This document shows, in pieces, positions 62,197 through 64,000 of a stretch of 64,000 nt of DNA. How positions within the stretch are numbered: the stretch's first letter is position 1; every line of letters starts with the position of its first letter. The notes beneath the pieces were generated by a model. It was not told the DNA's origin, did not search any database, and was given only the letters and a program-made list of their open reading frames with translations. Origin of the DNA: VRUE01 sp963712595. Its GTDB lineage: Bacteria > Actinomycetota > Thermoleophilia > Solirubrobacterales > 70-9. The stretch lies in the NCBI GenBank assembly GCA_963712595.1, contig CAVQIM010000001.1, forward strand, positions 372,001 to 436,000, in the 5' to 3' direction. The position numbers and the translations under genes are program-made.

Positions 62197-62290
62197 AGCC
62201 GGAGACAATAAATCCGCGGCTTGCTTTGAGGCCTCGAAGGCTGCCGAGGCCGTGCGGGTCAGCCGTCCTCCGACCGCGGGCGACCCTATT

Positions 62291-63973
62291 GTGGCCCGCC
62301 CCTTGTACGACGCCTCTCAGCAACCGATCGGCGGCAGGGCGCACGCCCGATCGCTTCCGGATTGGCCCGATGCCCGACCCCTCCGCTCGTGGCAGGAGGA
62401 GGCGACCGAGGCCGTGCGGGCGCACTCGGCCACCAGCTTCTTGGCCTCGGCTACGCCGGCGGCCGGCAAGACCACCTTCGGCCTGCACATCGCCCACCGG
62501 ATGCTGAGCGCCAAGTTCGTCTCGCGCGTTGTCGTGGCTGGCCCGACCACCCACATCTGCCGCCAGTGGGCCGCCGACGCGGGTCGCTACGGCATCGACC
62601 TCGAGCCGAACAGGCCAAACTCGGACGGGCCGGAGTCGGCCGACTTCCACGGCGTCGCCGTCACCTACCAGACGATCGCGGCCGGGCCGGATACGCACCG
62701 GCTGGCCGCCGGTCGCCGGCCGACCCTGCTGATCGCCGACGAGCCGCACCACATGGGCGATCAGGCCGCCTGGGGCCTGCAAACCCGCAGGGCCTTCGAC
62801 GGCGCCCGCTTCCGGCTGCTTCTCTCGGGCACGCCCTTCCGCTCCGACAACTCGGCGATTCCCTGGGTCACCTACGACGAGGAGGGCGTCAGCCGGGCCG
62901 ACTACGCCTACGGCTATCCGCAGGCATTGGTCGACCGGGTGTGCCGCCCGATCACCTTCCTGCCCTATGACGGCGAGATGGAGTGGATCTCGGACGGTCG
63001 GCTGCGCAGCGCCGACTTCGACCTCGTCTTGCCGGCGGCGGAGTCGGCACGGCGCCTGCGGACGGCGCTCAGCCCGAAAGGCGAGTGGATGGGCGAGGTG
63101 CTGCGCGACGGCGATGCCAGGCTGAGCGAGGTCCGCGCCGACGGGCACCCTGACGCGGGAGGCCTGGTCATCGCCTCCGATCAGGATCACGCGCGGGCGA
63201 TTGCGGCGCGGCTCGGGTCGGTCTCGGGGGAGCGACCCGAGCTGGTGATGAGCGACGAGCCCGACGCCAGCCGGCGCATCGCCGATTTCGCCTCCTCCGA
63301 TCGACGCTGGCTGGTCTCGGTCCTGATGGTCTCAGAGGGCGTCGACATCCCACGCCTGCGGGTCGGCGTCTATGCGACGGCGGCCCGGACCGAGCTCTTC
63401 TTCCGCCAGGTGGTCGGTCGCTTCATCCGGACCACCCCGAGGCCGCGCCGCCAGATGAGCTACCTCCTGATGCCAGCCGACCCGCGGCTGAAGGCACTCG
63501 CCCACGAGATCGAGCTGGAGCGCCGTCACGCGCTCGACCTCTCGCCGGACGCCGAGGAGGAAGAGGGCGAGATGGACGACTCCGGTCCGGAGGGGCGCGA
63601 GCCGGGTGGCGGCTTTGCCGCCCTGAGCTCGGACGGCGCCGAACTGGACGAGGCGATCATGAGCGAGACAACGCTTCAGCTCTTCCCGACCGATGACCCC
63701 GAGCCGGGGGCGAAGAGGGCGACCGCCCTCGCCAGGCCCAAAGCCGCGCCGGAGGACCTCGAACCCGAGCGCGAGTCGGCCTATGCAACCCGAGAGCGGC
63801 TGCGCGCCGAGCGTAGGCGCCTGGTCGCCGACGTCGCCCGTCGCACCGGCAAGTCGCACAGGGAGGTCCAGGCCCGCATCAATCGCGACACCCGGACGCG
63901 CTCGGTCGCCAGCGCCACCATCGAGCAGCTCGAGCGCGGCAACGCGATGCTGCGCCGCGAGCTGTGGCGCTGA
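62291..63973 (+). CDS. SF2 DEAD/DEAH-box helicase, restriction-helicase-like
   Basis: A 560-residue protein from GTG 62291 (VARPLYDASQQPIGG); earlier in-frame starts lie antisense to the dehydrogenase. SF2 motifs in order: LRSWQEEAT (Q-like), Walker A ATPAAGKTTF, AGPTTHICRQW (Ia), DEPHH (DExH box), LLLSGTPFR (III), then ASDQDHARAIAARL (IV) and SVLMVSEGVDIPRLRVGVYAT with RQVVGRFIRTT (VI). The helicase core resembles type III restriction or UvsW-like ATPases. The C-terminus is a charged tail of about 170 residues ending in a helix-rich domain (RRLVADVARRTGKSHREVQARIN). No methylase or nuclease partner is seen before the window edge. Confidence 0.85.
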   Translation: MARPLYDASQQPIGGRAHARSLPDWPDARPLRSWQEEATEAVRAHSATSFLASATPAAGKTTFGLHIAHRMLSAKFVSRVVVAGPTTHICRQWAADAGRYGIDLEPNRPNSDGPESADFHGVAVTYQTIAAGPDTHRLAAGRRPTLLIADEPHHMGDQAAWGLQTRRAFDGARFRLLLSGTPFRSDNSAIPWVTYDEEGVSRADYAYGYPQALVDRVCRPITFLPYDGEMEWISDGRLRSADFDLVLPAAESARRLRTALSPKGEWMGEVLRDGDARLSEVRADGHPDAGGLVIASDQDHARAIAARLGSVSGERPELVMSDEPDASRRIADFASSDRRWLVSVLMVSEGVDIPRLRVGVYATAARTELFFRQVVGRFIRTTPRPRRQMSYLLMPADPRLKALAHEIELERRHALDLSPDAEEEEGEMDDSGPEGREPGGGFAALSSDGAELDEAIMSETTLQLFPTDDPEPGAKRATALARPKAAPEDLEPERESAYATRERLRAERRRLVADVARRTGKSHREVQARINRDTRTRSVASATIEQLERGNAMLRRELWR

Positions 63974-64000
63974 GATCCACCCTCTCGTCGCTGCGAGTCC

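Overview
The window is a GC-rich, gene-dense bacterial chromosome segment. GTG and TTG starts are common, genes often overlap by 1-20 bases, and the gene content points to an actinobacterium, probably the class Thermoleophilia (Solirubrobacterales). This placement is inferred from gene families and synteny; there is no rRNA here to confirm it. It holds about 60 protein genes, one tRNA-Ala(GGC), two broken genes and at least 14 palindromic or structured repeats. No CRISPR array, prophage, IS transposase or integrase was seen.

Layout. 1-11.5 kb: a truncated MmgE/PrpD protein, uvrB, a DoxX-like membrane protein, an XRE regulator with putative operator repeats, an MFS exporter with a small membrane protein, a lytic transglycosylase, coaE, rpsA with a long acidic tail, a geranylgeranyl-reductase-like flavoprotein, a YdcZ-like transporter and a secreted His-rich protein. 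11.5-21.6 kb: polA, an ICMT-like methyltransferase, a CotH-type protein, malic enzyme, a TIGR01777-type epimerase, a lipoprotein, a phosphofructokinase with PPi-type residues and a SAM methyltransferase. 21.7-30.5 kb: all tryptophan genes on the minus strand in the order hisIE-trpE-trpG-trpD-trpC-(htrA-like protease)-trpF-trpB-trpA-small membrane ORF.

30.5-41 kb: era, ybeY, phoH, yqeY, a VapBC-like pair, murI, a membrane protein, prmA, dnaJ, hrcA, a HadA/HadB-like hydratase pair and lepA. 41-54 kb: a GT-C-like membrane protein, murJ, rpsT, holA, comEC, comEA, a cupin, leuS, a SpoIIM-like protein and an acetyltransferase. 54-64 kb: tRNA-Ala, a delta-9-type desaturase, a GMC oxidase, an epimerase remnant, several secreted or lipoprotein unknowns (one frameshifted), an acyl-CoA dehydrogenase and an SF2 helicase.

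The most unusual feature is a set of modular palindromic elements of 43-146 bp. Several families recur (A four times; B, C and D twice each). Within a family the inner core is conserved, but in A, C and D the outer arms differ between copies while staying self-complementary within each copy. Most copies lie flush against a stop codon, filling nearly the whole gap between genes. Two sit inside genes and are translated in frame: 144 bp in the GT-C-like gene and 66 bp in prmA. A third, shorter palindrome is also inside the GT-C-like gene. This combines features of terminators, REP-like mobile elements and Rickettsia-type protein-inserting palindromes, and no mobilising enzyme is visible nearby.
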